Shown: positions 8,026 to 16,057 of the stretch, in pieces | Layout of the letters: every line of letters starts with the position of its first letter | Numbering within the stretch: the stretch's first letter is position 1 | NCBI RefSeq assembly: GCF_030818905.1 | Contig: NZ_JAUTAZ010000001.1 | Coordinates: 1,798,001-1,862,000, forward strand | Direction of reading: 5' to 3' | DNA length: 64,000 bases | Source of the DNA: Microbacterium sp. SORGH_AS_0888 | GTDB lineage: Bacteria > Actinomycetota > Actinomycetes > Actinomycetales > Microbacteriaceae | Translations under genes and position numbers: made by a program | Notes under the pieces: model-generated | What the model was told of the DNA's origin: nothing | Databases searched by the model: none | The model's input: the letters and a program-made list of their open reading frames with translations, nothing else

Positions 8026-8055
8026 GAGACCCCCGGGCGGTGCGCCGGGGGTCTC
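8026..8055 (-). terminator. Hairpin between pcaG and pcaB
   Basis: A perfect 11-base stem (GAGACCCCCGG with CCGGGGGTCTC) and 8-base loop lies 6 bases beyond the pcaG stop, in the 90-base gap before pcaB. There is no T-run, as is common in high-GC actinobacteria. It could stop part of the transcription so that the dioxygenase subunits are made in excess over PcaB, PcaD and PcaC, or protect the pcaHG transcript end. Confidence 0.7.
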
Positions 8056-8061
8056 TCGCGC

Positions 8062-8658
8062 TCAGAAGGTCAGGAAGACGGTCTCCGCCTCGCCCTGCAG
8101 ATGGATGTCGTGGACGAGGTCGCCGTCGGGCGTACGGGTCGCGATCAGCGTGCGACGCTCGGCCTCGTCGAGCGAGGCGAGCAGCGGGTCGGCTGCCAGC
8201 AGCTCCTCGTCGTCGGGCAGGTAGATGCGCGTGTGCAGCTTGTTCGGCAGCCCGCGGGCGAACACGATCGCGGCGAAGAACGGCGCCTTGCCGGCCTCGG
8301 CACCCGGGTTGCGGGTCCAGAAGTCGTAGCCGCCCTCATCCGTCGTGAACGAGCGGCCGAAGCCCGTGAACGTGTGGTCGTCCCGGCGGCGGGCGCCGCG
8401 GGCGCGGGAGATCGTGCCGTCGCTGTCGGCGCCCCAGATCTCGATGCAGGCGTCCGGGATCGGAGCGCCGGCGCCGTCGTAGATCGTGCCGGAGAGCACG
8501 ATCGCCCCCGTCGTGTGCGGGAAGACGACCTCGTGCATCTTGTCGTACTTCAGTCCGAACGCGAAGAACGGGCCGATCGTCTGACCTGCCGTGGCCTCGT
8601 GGGTCGGCGCGCCGGCCGCGGCGATGCGGCGGGTGCGGGTCTCGGTGGTGTCGGACAT
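8062..8658 (-). CDS. pcaG: Protocatechuate 3,4-dioxygenase, alpha subunit PcaG
   Basis: The 198-residue alpha chain of the intradiol ring-cleaving enzyme; it shapes the active site but does not hold the iron. Visible features are TAGQTIGPFFAFGL near residue 25, GTIYDGAGAPIPDACIEIWGAD, GFGRSFTTDEGGYDFWTRNPG and HTRIYLPDD. The start ATG at 8658 is one base after the pcaH stop, so the subunits are translationally coupled. A hairpin follows the gene. Confidence 0.95.
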   Translation of the reverse strand: MSDTTETRTRRIAAAGAPTHEATAGQTIGPFFAFGLKYDKMHEVVFPHTTGAIVLSGTIYDGAGAPIPDACIEIWGADSDGTISRARGARRRDDHTFTGFGRSFTTDEGGYDFWTRNPGAEAGKAPFFAAIVFARGLPNKLHTRIYLPDDEELLAADPLLASLDEAERRTLIATRTPDGDLVHDIHLQGEAETVFLTF

Positions 8659-8659
8659 G

Positions 8660-9478
8660 TCAGTGCGCTCCCTCGGGCTCGAACCAGGTGGCGTCGGGAC
8701 CGTCGACGACGATGTCCCAGCGGTAGCCCATGGAGAACTCGGGCACCGTGAGGTCGTGGTCGTAGGTCGAGATGAGCGCATCCCTGTCCTTCTGACGGCG
8801 GATGGTGTTGTAGATGGGGTCCAGCGCGAACAGCGGGTCCCCGGGGAAGTACATCTGCGTGATGATCCGCTGGGTGAAGCCGCTGCCGAACAGCGAGAAG
8901 TGGATGTGGGCCGGACGCCAGGCGTTGATGTGGTTCTTCCACGGGTACGGGCCGGGCTTGATCGTCGTGAAGAAGTACTCGCCGTTGTCGTTCGTGATCG
9001 TGCGGCCGGCGCCCGTGAAGTTCGGGTCGAGGGGTGCCGGATGCTGGTCGCGCTGGTGGATGTAGCGGCCCGCCGCGTTGGCCTGCCAGATCTCGACGAG
9101 CTGGTTCGCCAGCGGCCGGCCCCAGCTGTCGAGCACGCGCCCGGTGACCGTGATGCGCTCGCCCTGGGGCTCGCCGGTGTGCTGGAGCGTCAGGTCGGAC
9201 TCGATCATCGCGACATCCCGCTGCCCGAAGGCGGGCGAGAACAGCTCGATGGTCTCGGGGTCGACAAGACGCGGGTTCTTGGTGGGATGGCGCAGGATGC
9301 TCGAGCGGTACGGGGCGAAGTCGTAGAGCGTCCTCGGGACCTCGGCGCCCGCCGCTTCGCGCGCCTCGGCGTCGGCGTGGATCGCCGCCATCTCGTCATT
9401 GATCTGCCGCTGCGACGGCATGTCCGCGGAGGCGAGGAGCGTCTCCGGCGCCGCGGCGGTGGGCTGACTATCGGTCAT
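8660..9478 (-). CDS. pcaH: Protocatechuate 3,4-dioxygenase, beta subunit PcaH
   Basis: The iron-bearing subunit that cleaves protocatechuate between its hydroxyls to give 3-carboxy-cis,cis-muconate. All four Fe(III) ligands are in place: Tyr139 (GRYIHQ), Tyr178 (GPYPW), His191 and His193 (AHIHF). The length, 272 residues, is slightly above the usual 240 because of an alanine-rich N-terminal arm. The start is the ATG at 9478, where the codon follows GGGGACACCC. It opens the pcaHGBDC run; an IclR gene lies 169 bases upstream on the same strand. Confidence 0.96.
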   Translation of the reverse strand: MTDSQPTAAAPETLLASADMPSQRQINDEMAAIHADAEAREAAGAEVPRTLYDFAPYRSSILRHPTKNPRLVDPETIELFSPAFGQRDVAMIESDLTLQHTGEPQGERITVTGRVLDSWGRPLANQLVEIWQANAAGRYIHQRDQHPAPLDPNFTGAGRTITNDNGEYFFTTIKPGPYPWKNHINAWRPAHIHFSLFGSGFTQRIITQMYFPGDPLFALDPIYNTIRRQKDRDALISTYDHDLTVPEFSMGYRWDIVVDGPDATWFEPEGAH

Positions 9479-9647
9479 GGGTGTCCCCTTCGACGGACCC
9501 TGGGTGGGTAGCCCTCCCAGCGTGGCACCGCGGCGCGGCGGGCCACCGCATCCGCTCTCACCCAGTGGGAATGGCCGCGGAGGAGGAGGGTCGTGGGATG
9601 TCGACCGCCGCCGCCCTGCGCCGCAGCACCCGCCAGGTGCGGCGGCC

Positions 9648-10400
9648 TCAATCCTGACGGAGAGCGCGCGTGAGCTCCTTCGCCGCCTGCACGACGATCG
9701 GCGCGAGCCGCCGCTCGAGCGTCTCGTCGGCGTGCGCGACGACGCCGATCGCCGCCCGCGGCAGATCGGACACGAGCCCGAGCGGCGCGGCGACCGACAC
9801 ATTGCCGAGCGTCATCTCGCCGTGCGTCGTGGCGTAGCCGCGCACCCGCACGGTGTCGACCTCGGCGCGCAGCACCGCCGGGTCCGTGATCGAGAGCGTC
9901 GTCTCCGGCAGCAGCGGCGCAGCGAGGTAGGCGTCGAGCCAGGCGTCGTCGCAGGTGGCGAGGAGCGCCTTGCCGACACCGGTCGTGTGGAGCGGATGCC
10001 GCCCGCCGCCGCGTCCGAGCGTCGGCACCGAGGCGCGGCCGGTCAGGCGCCCCGCGAAGAGCACGGTCGCCGTCCGCGGGGTCGGCGCGTCGAGCACGGC
10101 GAGGTGCACGTTCTCGCCCGTGGCCTCGTAGAGCCGGACCATGTGGGGCAGCGCCGTCTCTCGCAGCCGCAGGGCGATGGGCGACAGCTCGCCGATCTCC
10201 CACAGCCGCGCCCCGACCGTGTAGCCGTAGCTGCCGGCTCGCCCGACGACCCCCTCCGCGACGAGCTGGGCCAGCAGGCGATGAACGGTCGACAGCGGCA
10301 GTCCGCTCCGGGCGGCCAGCTGCGCGGCGGTGAGCTCGGGGGCGTCCTCGTCGAAGGCCGAGAGCAGCCGCATGATGCGCTGCAGCATCCCCTCCACCAT
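9648..10400 (-). CDS. IclR-family transcriptional regulator upstream of pcaH
   Basis: A full-length IclR regulator (250 residues): N-terminal winged helix (ELTAAQLAARSGLPLSTVHRLLAQL, residues 22-46) and a C-terminal effector domain with PLHTTGVGKALLA near residue 140. The start ATG at 10400 has GGGAGGAC. It points toward pcaHG and is divergent from a second IclR gene at 10576. Members of this branch sense protocatechuate or 4-hydroxybenzoate. Which operon it controls cannot be told from sequence; pcaHGBDC is the nearest. Confidence 0.88.
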   Translation of the reverse strand: MVEGMLQRIMRLLSAFDEDAPELTAAQLAARSGLPLSTVHRLLAQLVAEGVVGRAGSYGYTVGARLWEIGELSPIALRLRETALPHMVRLYEATGENVHLAVLDAPTPRTATVLFAGRLTGRASVPTLGRGGGRHPLHTTGVGKALLATCDDAWLDAYLAAPLLPETTLSITDPAVLRAEVDTVRVRGYATTHGEMTLGNVSVAAPLGLVSDLPRAAIGVVAHADETLERRLAPIVVQAAKELTRALRQD

Positions 10401-10575
10401 GAGCGTCCTCCCGCGTCGAGGCTACCGGGCGCGCCGACGGCGTGCACGGCACGGGCGTGGGACTCGCGGCGTCCATGGCCGGGGCGTGGAGCCCGCGGCG
10501 TGAACGGCCGGGCGCGGGGTCCACGATCGACGACGTGCACGGCCGGGCGCCGACGGCGCGTGGGAAGCTGTCGGC

Positions 10576-11331
10576 ATGGCCAACTCGCCGAGCGGCGACT
10601 CGATGACCGAGCGCCTCGTCCGCGTGCTCGAGACGTTCACGACCGAGCGAACCGTGCAGACGGCGGCCGAGATCGGGCGACGGGCGCACCTGCCGTCGTC
10701 GACGGCGCACCGGATCGTCGGCGAGCTCGTCGACGCCGGGCTCCTCGAACGCGACGAGGACCACCGCATCCGGCTCGGCCTGCGCCTGTGGGAGCTCGCG
10801 CTGCGGGGCTCGACCGCGCTGCGGCTGCGGCAGGCCGCGCTGCCGTTCATGGCGAGCGTGCAGTCCGAGATCCGCGAGCACACCCAGCTCGCGGTCCTGG
10901 AGCAGGACGAGGCGCTGTTCCTGGAACGTCTCTCGCACCCCGAGGCGGGCGCGAACATCACCCGCATCGCGGGCCGGCTGCCGCTGCACGCCTCTTCCTC
11001 CGGCATGGTGCTGCTCGCGCACGCGGAGCCCGCACTGCGCGAGCGCGTGCTCGCCCGACCCCTGGCCCGGGTCGCACCCGAGACGGAGACGGATGCCGAC
11101 GCCCTCCGCCGGGTGCTCGCGCGCATCCGCCGCGAGGGGTACATCGTGGCTCCCGGGACCGTCGAGGCCGTGTCGACGGGGGTGGCGGCGCCGATCCGCG
11201 ATGCGGGCGAGGTCGTGGCGGCGCTGTCGGTCGTGCTGCCGCGGGACACGGACCCCGCCGCATCCGTGTCGGCTCTGCGCCGCGCGGCCGCGGGGATCGA
11301 GGCCGCGCTGCGCGCCGACCGCCCCTTCTGA
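10576..11331 (+). CDS. IclR-family regulator next to pobA (PobR-like)
   Basis: A 251-residue IclR protein with the DNA-binding helix AAEIGRRAHLPSSTAHRIVGEL near residues 33-54 and an effector domain containing RLPLHASSSGMVLLAH. It lies 127 bases upstream of pobA on the same strand, the usual place of PobR, which activates pobA with 4-hydroxybenzoate. No strong ribosome site precedes the ATG, so it may be poorly translated or leaderless. It shares only family-level similarity with the IclR gene at 9648. The 175-base gap between the two genes probably holds both promoters. Confidence 0.85.
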   Translation: MANSPSGDSMTERLVRVLETFTTERTVQTAAEIGRRAHLPSSTAHRIVGELVDAGLLERDEDHRIRLGLRLWELALRGSTALRLRQAALPFMASVQSEIREHTQLAVLEQDEALFLERLSHPEAGANITRIAGRLPLHASSSGMVLLAHAEPALRERVLARPLARVAPETETDADALRRVLARIRREGYIVAPGTVEAVSTGVAAPIRDAGEVVAALSVVLPRDTDPAASVSALRRAAAGIEAALRADRPF

Positions 11332-11458
11332 CGGCCCCCGCCCCACCCTCCGACCCACGACGGGGCGGGAGAGTGCCGTTCAATGGGAAATGGGTGGGGT
11401 GAGAGGGCGGGGGCGGGCATGCTGAGGGAGCCCAACCGCATCCGTCGAAGGAGACGCC

Positions 11459-12646
11459 ATGACCGAGACCGTCCGCACCCGGGTCGCCATCGTCGGGGCC
11501 GGCCCCGCCGGGCTCCTGCTCAGCCACCTGCTCGACGCCGCGGGCATCGAGTCGGTCGTGATCGACTCCCGCAGCCGCGACGACATCGAGTCGACGATCC
11601 GCGCCGGCATCCTCGAGCAGGGCACCGTCGAGGTGCTCACCGAGACCGGCGCGAGCGACCGCGTGCTCCGCGACGGGCACCGCCACGACGGCATCGAGCT
11701 GCGCTTCGAGGGCGAAGGGCACCGCATCGACTTCCCCGGACTCGTCGGCCGGCACGTCTGGCTCTACCCGCAGCACGAGGTGCTGAAGGACCTCATCGCG
11801 ACGCGGCTCGCAGCCGGTCAGGACATCCGCTTCGGCGTGAGCGCCGACCGCGTCGAGGACGCCGAGTCCGACCGGCCCCGGGTGATCGCGACGGATGCGG
11901 ACGGCCGCGGGCTCGCGATCGAAGCCGATTTCGTGGTCGGCGCCGACGGTTCCCGCTCGGTCGCGCGCGCAGCCGTCACCGGCTCGTCGACCGGCGGCTA
12001 CTTCCGCGAGTACCCGTTCGCCTGGTTCGGGATCCTCTGCGAGGCTCCGCCGAGCTCGGACGAGCTCATCTACAGCAACTCCCCCGACGGCTTCGCGCTC
12101 ATCAGCCAGCGCTCGGCGACCGTGCAGCGCATGTACTTCCAGTGCGACCCGGAGACCGACCCGACCGCCGCGACCGAGGCAGAGCTGTGGGAGGCGCTGC
12201 AGAAGCGCGTGCCCGGCACCACGCTCAAGGAGGGTCCGATCTTCCAGCGCGACGTGCTCCGATTCCGCAGCTTCGTGGCGCACGAGCTGCGGCGCGGGCG
12301 TGTGGCCCTGGTCGGCGACGCCGCCCACACCGTCCCGCCCACGGGCGCGAAGGGGATGAACCTCGCGGTGGCGGATGTCGTCCTCCTCGACCGCGCGCTG
12401 CAGGCGCTGCTGCTGCGGGGCGACGAGGGGCCGCTCGACCGGTACGCCGAGGTCGCGTCGCGCCGCATCTGGAAGGCGCAGCACTTCTCCTGGTGGATGA
12501 CGAGCATGTTGCACGTCGCGCCCGGGGCGAGCGACTTCGATCGCCGCCGTCAGGTCGGGGAGCTCCGCAGCGTCGTGGAGTCGGAGGCCGGACGCACGTA
12601 CCTCGCGGAGGCCTACACCGGCTGGCCCCTCACGACCGAGCTCTGA
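11459..12646 (+). CDS. pobA: 4-hydroxybenzoate 3-monooxygenase PobA
   Basis: A group A flavoprotein (395 residues) that converts 4-hydroxybenzoate to protocatechuate with NAD(P)H and O2. The FAD-binding GAGPAG is at 13-18, the DG motif at 162-163, and GDAAH at 285-289. Tyr204, Ser215 and Arg217 have exactly the spacing of the substrate-binding Tyr201, Ser212 and Arg214 of the Pseudomonas enzyme, so this is a true PobA and not just a relative. The start follows GAAGGAGAC. It links the hydroxycinnamate and P450 branches to the pca genes. The gap before it (11332-11458) holds TTCAATGGGAAATGGGTGGG, a possible regulator site. Confidence 0.97.
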   Translation: MTETVRTRVAIVGAGPAGLLLSHLLDAAGIESVVIDSRSRDDIESTIRAGILEQGTVEVLTETGASDRVLRDGHRHDGIELRFEGEGHRIDFPGLVGRHVWLYPQHEVLKDLIATRLAAGQDIRFGVSADRVEDAESDRPRVIATDADGRGLAIEADFVVGADGSRSVARAAVTGSSTGGYFREYPFAWFGILCEAPPSSDELIYSNSPDGFALISQRSATVQRMYFQCDPETDPTAATEAELWEALQKRVPGTTLKEGPIFQRDVLRFRSFVAHELRRGRVALVGDAAHTVPPTGAKGMNLAVADVVLLDRALQALLLRGDEGPLDRYAEVASRRIWKAQHFSWWMTSMLHVAPGASDFDRRRQVGELRSVVESEAGRTYLAEAYTGWPLTTEL

Positions 12647-12727
12647 GCGGCGGCCGGGGGCGGTGCGCCCGCGTCGACGGCTCCCGGCGCCGGGGCGCCG
12701 CCCGGCACGTGGGCACCCGCCCCGGGC

Positions 12728-13915
12728 TCAGGCGCGGCGCAGGCGCGCGGCCACGCCCACCCCGAGCACGCCGAACAGCAGCACCGCGAGCAGGATGACC
12801 AGCAGCGGCAGCGTCCAGTCGCCCGTCCACTCGTGGACGCCGCCGACGATCGTGGGGCCGAGGGCGGCGAGACCGTAGCCGATGCCCTGGACGATCCCGG
12901 AGCGGCCGGTGATCTCGCGCGGACCGCCTCCCAGCGCGGCGACCATGATGAAGACGACCGTGAGCCCGCCGCCCTGCGCCGCGCCGCCGATGAGGCACCA
13001 CAGCCACCACAGCTCGGGGGCCACGAGGAACCCGATCGGCACGGTGAGCCAGCCGAGTCCGACGGCGAGCGCCCCGGACATGATCGACACCCGCGTCGTG
13101 AGCACCGGGACGAGCAGACCTCCGGCGATGCCGGCGACCTGGAAGAACGCCGCGATCGCACCGGATGCCTCCGAGCCGAAGCCCCGGTCGGTCAGGAGCG
13201 TCGGGAGCCAGGCCGTGACGGCGTAGTACGAGAACGCCTGCCCGGCGAACGCCGCTCCGAGCACCCACGTCGTCCCGGCGCGGAGCACGGACGGCCGCCC
13301 GGCCGCAGCATCGGCGGACTCGGATCGCGGCGCCGGCAGGAACGCTCCCCGGAATCCGCGCAGCCCCACCCAGGCAGCGAGCGCCGCGACGCCGAACATG
13401 CCCCACACCGCGATGGCCGTGCGCCAGTCGGTCGCCGCCGCGAGCGGGGCCGTGGCCACCGTCACGGTCATCGTGCCGACATTGATCGCAGAGGTGTAGA
13501 CGCCCGTCATGAGGTGCACACGGCTGGGCGGGAAGTCCCGCGCGATCACGACCGGGACGACGACGTTGCCGATCGTGAGGAAGACGCCGATCAGCGCCGT
13601 GCCGATGAGGGCCGTCGGAAGGCCGTCGAGGGAGCGGACGACGCATCCGGCCACCGCGCCGATCATGCTCAGCGTCAGGGCCAGATCGGGACCCCCGCGA
13701 CGCACGACGGCGATCGCGAGCGGCGAGCAGACCGCGAACGCGAGCACCGGGATGCTGGTGAACAGCCCCACGACGGCGGCCGAGACGCCGAGGTCCGTCC
13801 CGATCGTGCGCGCCACCGGCGCGACCGCGACGATCGGCGCTCGCAGCATCATCGCGATCGTCGCGATCGCGATGACGAGGAGGAGGACGCCGGACCGGCG
13901 CGGCGTGGGGCTCAC
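12728..13915 (-). CDS. MFS transporter, CynX/NimT family
   Basis: A 395-residue integral membrane protein with about 12 hydrophobic helices, starting with GTG at 13915. The first helix IAIATIAMMLRAPIVAVAPV with an embedded arginine is characteristic of the CynX/NimT group, which carries cyanate, nitroimidazoles and various organic anions. It ends convergent with pobA and is divergent, across 77 bases, from a second protein of the same family at 13993. Uptake of an aromatic acid is a reasonable guess from context, not shown by sequence. Confidence 0.82.
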   Translation of the reverse strand: MSPTPRRSGVLLLVIAIATIAMMLRAPIVAVAPVARTIGTDLGVSAAVVGLFTSIPVLAFAVCSPLAIAVVRRGGPDLALTLSMIGAVAGCVVRSLDGLPTALIGTALIGVFLTIGNVVVPVVIARDFPPSRVHLMTGVYTSAINVGTMTVTVATAPLAAATDWRTAIAVWGMFGVAALAAWVGLRGFRGAFLPAPRSESADAAAGRPSVLRAGTTWVLGAAFAGQAFSYYAVTAWLPTLLTDRGFGSEASGAIAAFFQVAGIAGGLLVPVLTTRVSIMSGALAVGLGWLTVPIGFLVAPELWWLWCLIGGAAQGGGLTVVFIMVAALGGGPREITGRSGIVQGIGYGLAALGPTIVGGVHEWTGDWTLPLLVILLAVLLFGVLGVGVAARLRRA

Positions 13916-13992
13916 CCGTCCACGCTACTCCGCCGCCTCCATCAGCTCGTGCCACGTCGGGTAGAGTCCGGTGCTCATGGGCCATCAAGCGG

Positions 13993-15189
13993 ATGAGGCG
14001 GTGCGGGCGCCGCGGCTCGGCCATCTTCATCGCCGTCTGCCTCATCGCGGCGAACATGCGCACGACCATCACGGGCGTGGGCCCGCTGCTCGAGCAGATC
14101 GCCGACGACCTCGGCACCACGACGGTCGCCCTCGGCGCGCTCGCCTCCATTCCGCTTGCGGCATGGGCCCTCGTCTCCCCGCTCGCCCACGGGCTGAGCC
14201 AGCGGTTCGGGATGTCGCGCACGCTGCTGTGGTCGCTCATCGCCCTGACCGTGGGCACCGTGTGGCGGTCGCTGCCGGGCCCGAGCGCGAACCTCTGGCT
14301 CGGCACGGCCATCATCGGAGCCTCGCTGGCCATCGCGAACGTCCTGATGCCCGCCGTGATCAAGCGCGACTTCCGCGAGCGGGTGCCGGCGACCATGGGC
14401 GTGTACACGGCGCTGCTCGCGGGCGTGGGAGCGGTCGCCTCCGGGATCGTCGTCCCGGTGTCGCAGCTCGGCGCTCCCGCCGCGCCGCTCGGCTGGCGCG
14501 GCGCGCTCGCGACCACCGGCATCCTTCTTCCGATCGCGGTCGTCTCGTGGGTGCTCGCGATGCGGCGGCTGCCGCGCGAGACACCCGTGCGGCACGTGCG
14601 CGGTCAGGCGCGCACCGGGATCTGGACGGACCCGGTCGCCTGGCAGGTCGCGGGCTACATGGGCCTGCAGTCGGCCGCGTTCTATGTGCAGCTGACGTGG
14701 CTGGCCCCGTATGCCACGGCGCACGGTCGGGACCCCGTCGCGGCGGGCCTGGACGTCATGATCTACCAGGTGCTCGGCATCGTCGGCTCTCTCGCGCTCC
14801 CCGCGTTCCTCCGCAGCCGGGCCCGCCGCTGGGCGCCGGCGGCGATCCCGGTGTTCTCGATCGTGGCGGTCGTCGGGATGCTGGCCGCACCCGATCTGCT
14901 CACGCTCTGGGCGCTGCCGTCCGGCCTGTCAGCCGGCGCCTCGCTCGGCATGTCGCTGACGCTCATGGCCGAACGCGCCCGCGACAACGCCGCATCCACC
15001 GCGCTGTCGGGGATGTCGCAGTCGGTCGGCTATCTGCTGGCGGCCGCGGGCCCCGTCGCGTTCGGGCTGCTGCACGCTCTGGACGGCGGATGGCTCCTGC
15101 CGTTCGGGCTCGTGCTGACGATCATGCTCGCGCAGCTCGTCGTCGGCATCGCGGTCGGACGCGACCGGTACGTGCTCGATCGGGGCTGA
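13993..15189 (+). CDS. MFS transporter, CynX/NimT family (second copy)
   Basis: A 398-residue, 12-helix transporter that shares the first-helix signature (CLIAANMRTTITGVGPLL) with the divergent gene at 12728, so the two are old duplicates. The start is uncertain. The ATG at 13993 has a weak ribosome site and gives an arginine-rich MRRCGRRGS. A different frame starts at ATG 13977 and would join by a single extra base near 14005-14015, the same kind of +1 shift seen in five other genes here. The stop codon is the loop of a hairpin at 15181-15195. Confidence 0.8.
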   Translation: MRRCGRRGSAIFIAVCLIAANMRTTITGVGPLLEQIADDLGTTTVALGALASIPLAAWALVSPLAHGLSQRFGMSRTLLWSLIALTVGTVWRSLPGPSANLWLGTAIIGASLAIANVLMPAVIKRDFRERVPATMGVYTALLAGVGAVASGIVVPVSQLGAPAAPLGWRGALATTGILLPIAVVSWVLAMRRLPRETPVRHVRGQARTGIWTDPVAWQVAGYMGLQSAAFYVQLTWLAPYATAHGRDPVAAGLDVMIYQVLGIVGSLALPAFLRSRARRWAPAAIPVFSIVAVVGMLAAPDLLTLWALPSGLSAGASLGMSLTLMAERARDNAASTALSGMSQSVGYLLAAAGPVAFGLLHALDGGWLLPFGLVLTIMLAQLVVGIAVGRDRYVLDRG

Positions 15190-15195
15190 GCCCCG
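15181..15195 (+). terminator. Hairpin built around the stop codon of the second MFS gene
   Basis: CGGGGC and GCCCCG form a perfect 6-base stem whose 3-base loop is the TGA stop itself. There is no T-run. It is followed closely by another, longer inverted repeat and a tandem array before the convergent MarR gene. Confidence 0.5.
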
Positions 15196-15204
15196 ACATC
15201 CGCA

Positions 15205-15276
15205 CCTGCGGGGATCGTGGTCGACACGCCGCGAAACCCGGGTCCAGCCCGGCGCGCCGCGAACAATCCCCGCAGG
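15205..15276. repeat. Inverted repeat (CCTGCGGGGAT) between convergent genes
   Basis: The 11-base arm at 15205-15215 is exactly complementary to 15266-15276; pairing continues imperfectly inward for some bases. It has the same size (about 70 bases) and intergenic place as the stem-loops at 3366, 6448 and 51973, but a different arm sequence. It may act as a shared terminator. Confidence 0.6.
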
Positions 15277-15327
15277 ACGGCCGCGGGCACGCACCCACGG
15301 CACGGCACTGCACGGCCGCACGTACGG

Positions 15328-15448
15328 CACGGCACGGCCGCAGGCAAGCACGGCACGGCCGCAGGCAAGCACGGCACGGCCGCAGGCAAGCACGGCACGG
15401 CCGCAGGCAAGCACGGCACGGCCGCAGGCAAGCACGGCACGGCCGCAG
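15328..15448. repeat. 21-base tandem repeat, five full copies plus a partial
   Basis: Five exact units of 21 bases begin at 15328, 15349, 15370, 15391 and 15412, followed by 16 matching bases up to 15448. Each unit contains CACGGCACGGCCGCAGG. Degenerate copies precede it from about 15298. It ends 12 bases before the stop end of the convergent MarR gene. The length is a multiple of three and frames run through it, but no gene is supported there. There are no spacers, so it is not a CRISPR. Confidence 0.95.
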
Positions 15449-15459
15449 CCGAGACTCCG

Positions 15460-15963
15460 TCAGGGCCGGGACGGGCGATCGGCGCCGTCGAGCCCGGGGT
15501 CGGCCGCGAGGTGGCGCAGGCCCGTCACGACCGCGTCGAGCACGGCGGAGTCGATGCCCTCGAAGAGCTCGCTCTCGGCGAGCGCGACGGCGGCCTGGGC
15601 CTCGGCATGCAGCACCCGCCCGGCATCCGTGCACATCAGGATGTTGGCCCGGCGGTCGTTGGGGTCGGGCTCGCGGGTGACGAGTCCGCGGGTCTCGAGC
15701 GCGTCGATCAGCGCGACGATCTGGCTGGGGTCGAGCTGGAGGAACTCGGAGAGCTCGCGCTGGGTCGGCCGGACGTCGGCGGCGGCCAGCGCCAGCACGG
15801 AGTAGGAGCGCACCTTCAGGTCCCACGGCGCGAGCGTGCGCGTGATCCGCTGCAGCGACAGCGCGTTGGCGCGGGCGAGGAGGAAGCTCGTGTCGCTGCC
15901 GACCGTCGAGGCCCACAGCCGCGCGGGCCCCGCCGCGACGGGGCGGGCGGCGGGCTCGGACAT
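15460..15963 (-). CDS. MarR-family regulator of the hydroxycinnamate operon (CouR-like)
   Basis: A 167-residue winged-helix repressor: REL SEFLQLDPSQIVALIDALE is the recognition region (about residues 69-89) and REPDPNDRRANI the wing. It is divergent from the SDR-to-ligase operon at 16058. The 94-base gap between them carries a TTGA-N5-TCAA dyad. In Rhodococcus the MarR protein CouR represses such an operon and is released by p-hydroxycinnamoyl-CoA. That role is inferred from operon content. Confidence 0.85.
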   Translation of the reverse strand: MSEPAARPVAAGPARLWASTVGSDTSFLLARANALSLQRITRTLAPWDLKVRSYSVLALAAADVRPTQRELSEFLQLDPSQIVALIDALETRGLVTREPDPNDRRANILMCTDAGRVLHAEAQAAVALAESELFEGIDSAVLDAVVTGLRHLAADPGLDGADRPSRP

Positions 15964-16002
15964 CTGCTCAGTATAGGCATCGATACCCCGCAGACCACAT
16001 TA

Positions 16003-16015
16003 TTGACATTCTCAA
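16003..16015. promoter_or_regulatory. MarR-type operator, TTGA-N5-TCAA
   Basis: TTGACATTCTCAA lies between the divergent MarR gene and the operon starting at 16058. TTGACA at 16003 may also be the -35 box of the operon promoter, so a bound repressor would block it. A second, weaker dyad (GTAT-N8-ATAC at 15971-15986) overlaps the start of the MarR gene and could serve autoregulation. Confidence 0.55.
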
Positions 16016-16057
16016 CGATCTGCGTTTTCCTGGAACCCTCAACGAAGGAGTCATCGC

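Noticed and set aside
15328..15448. CRISPR array
   Set aside because: The 21-base units are directly adjacent, with no unique spacers, and no cas gene is present.
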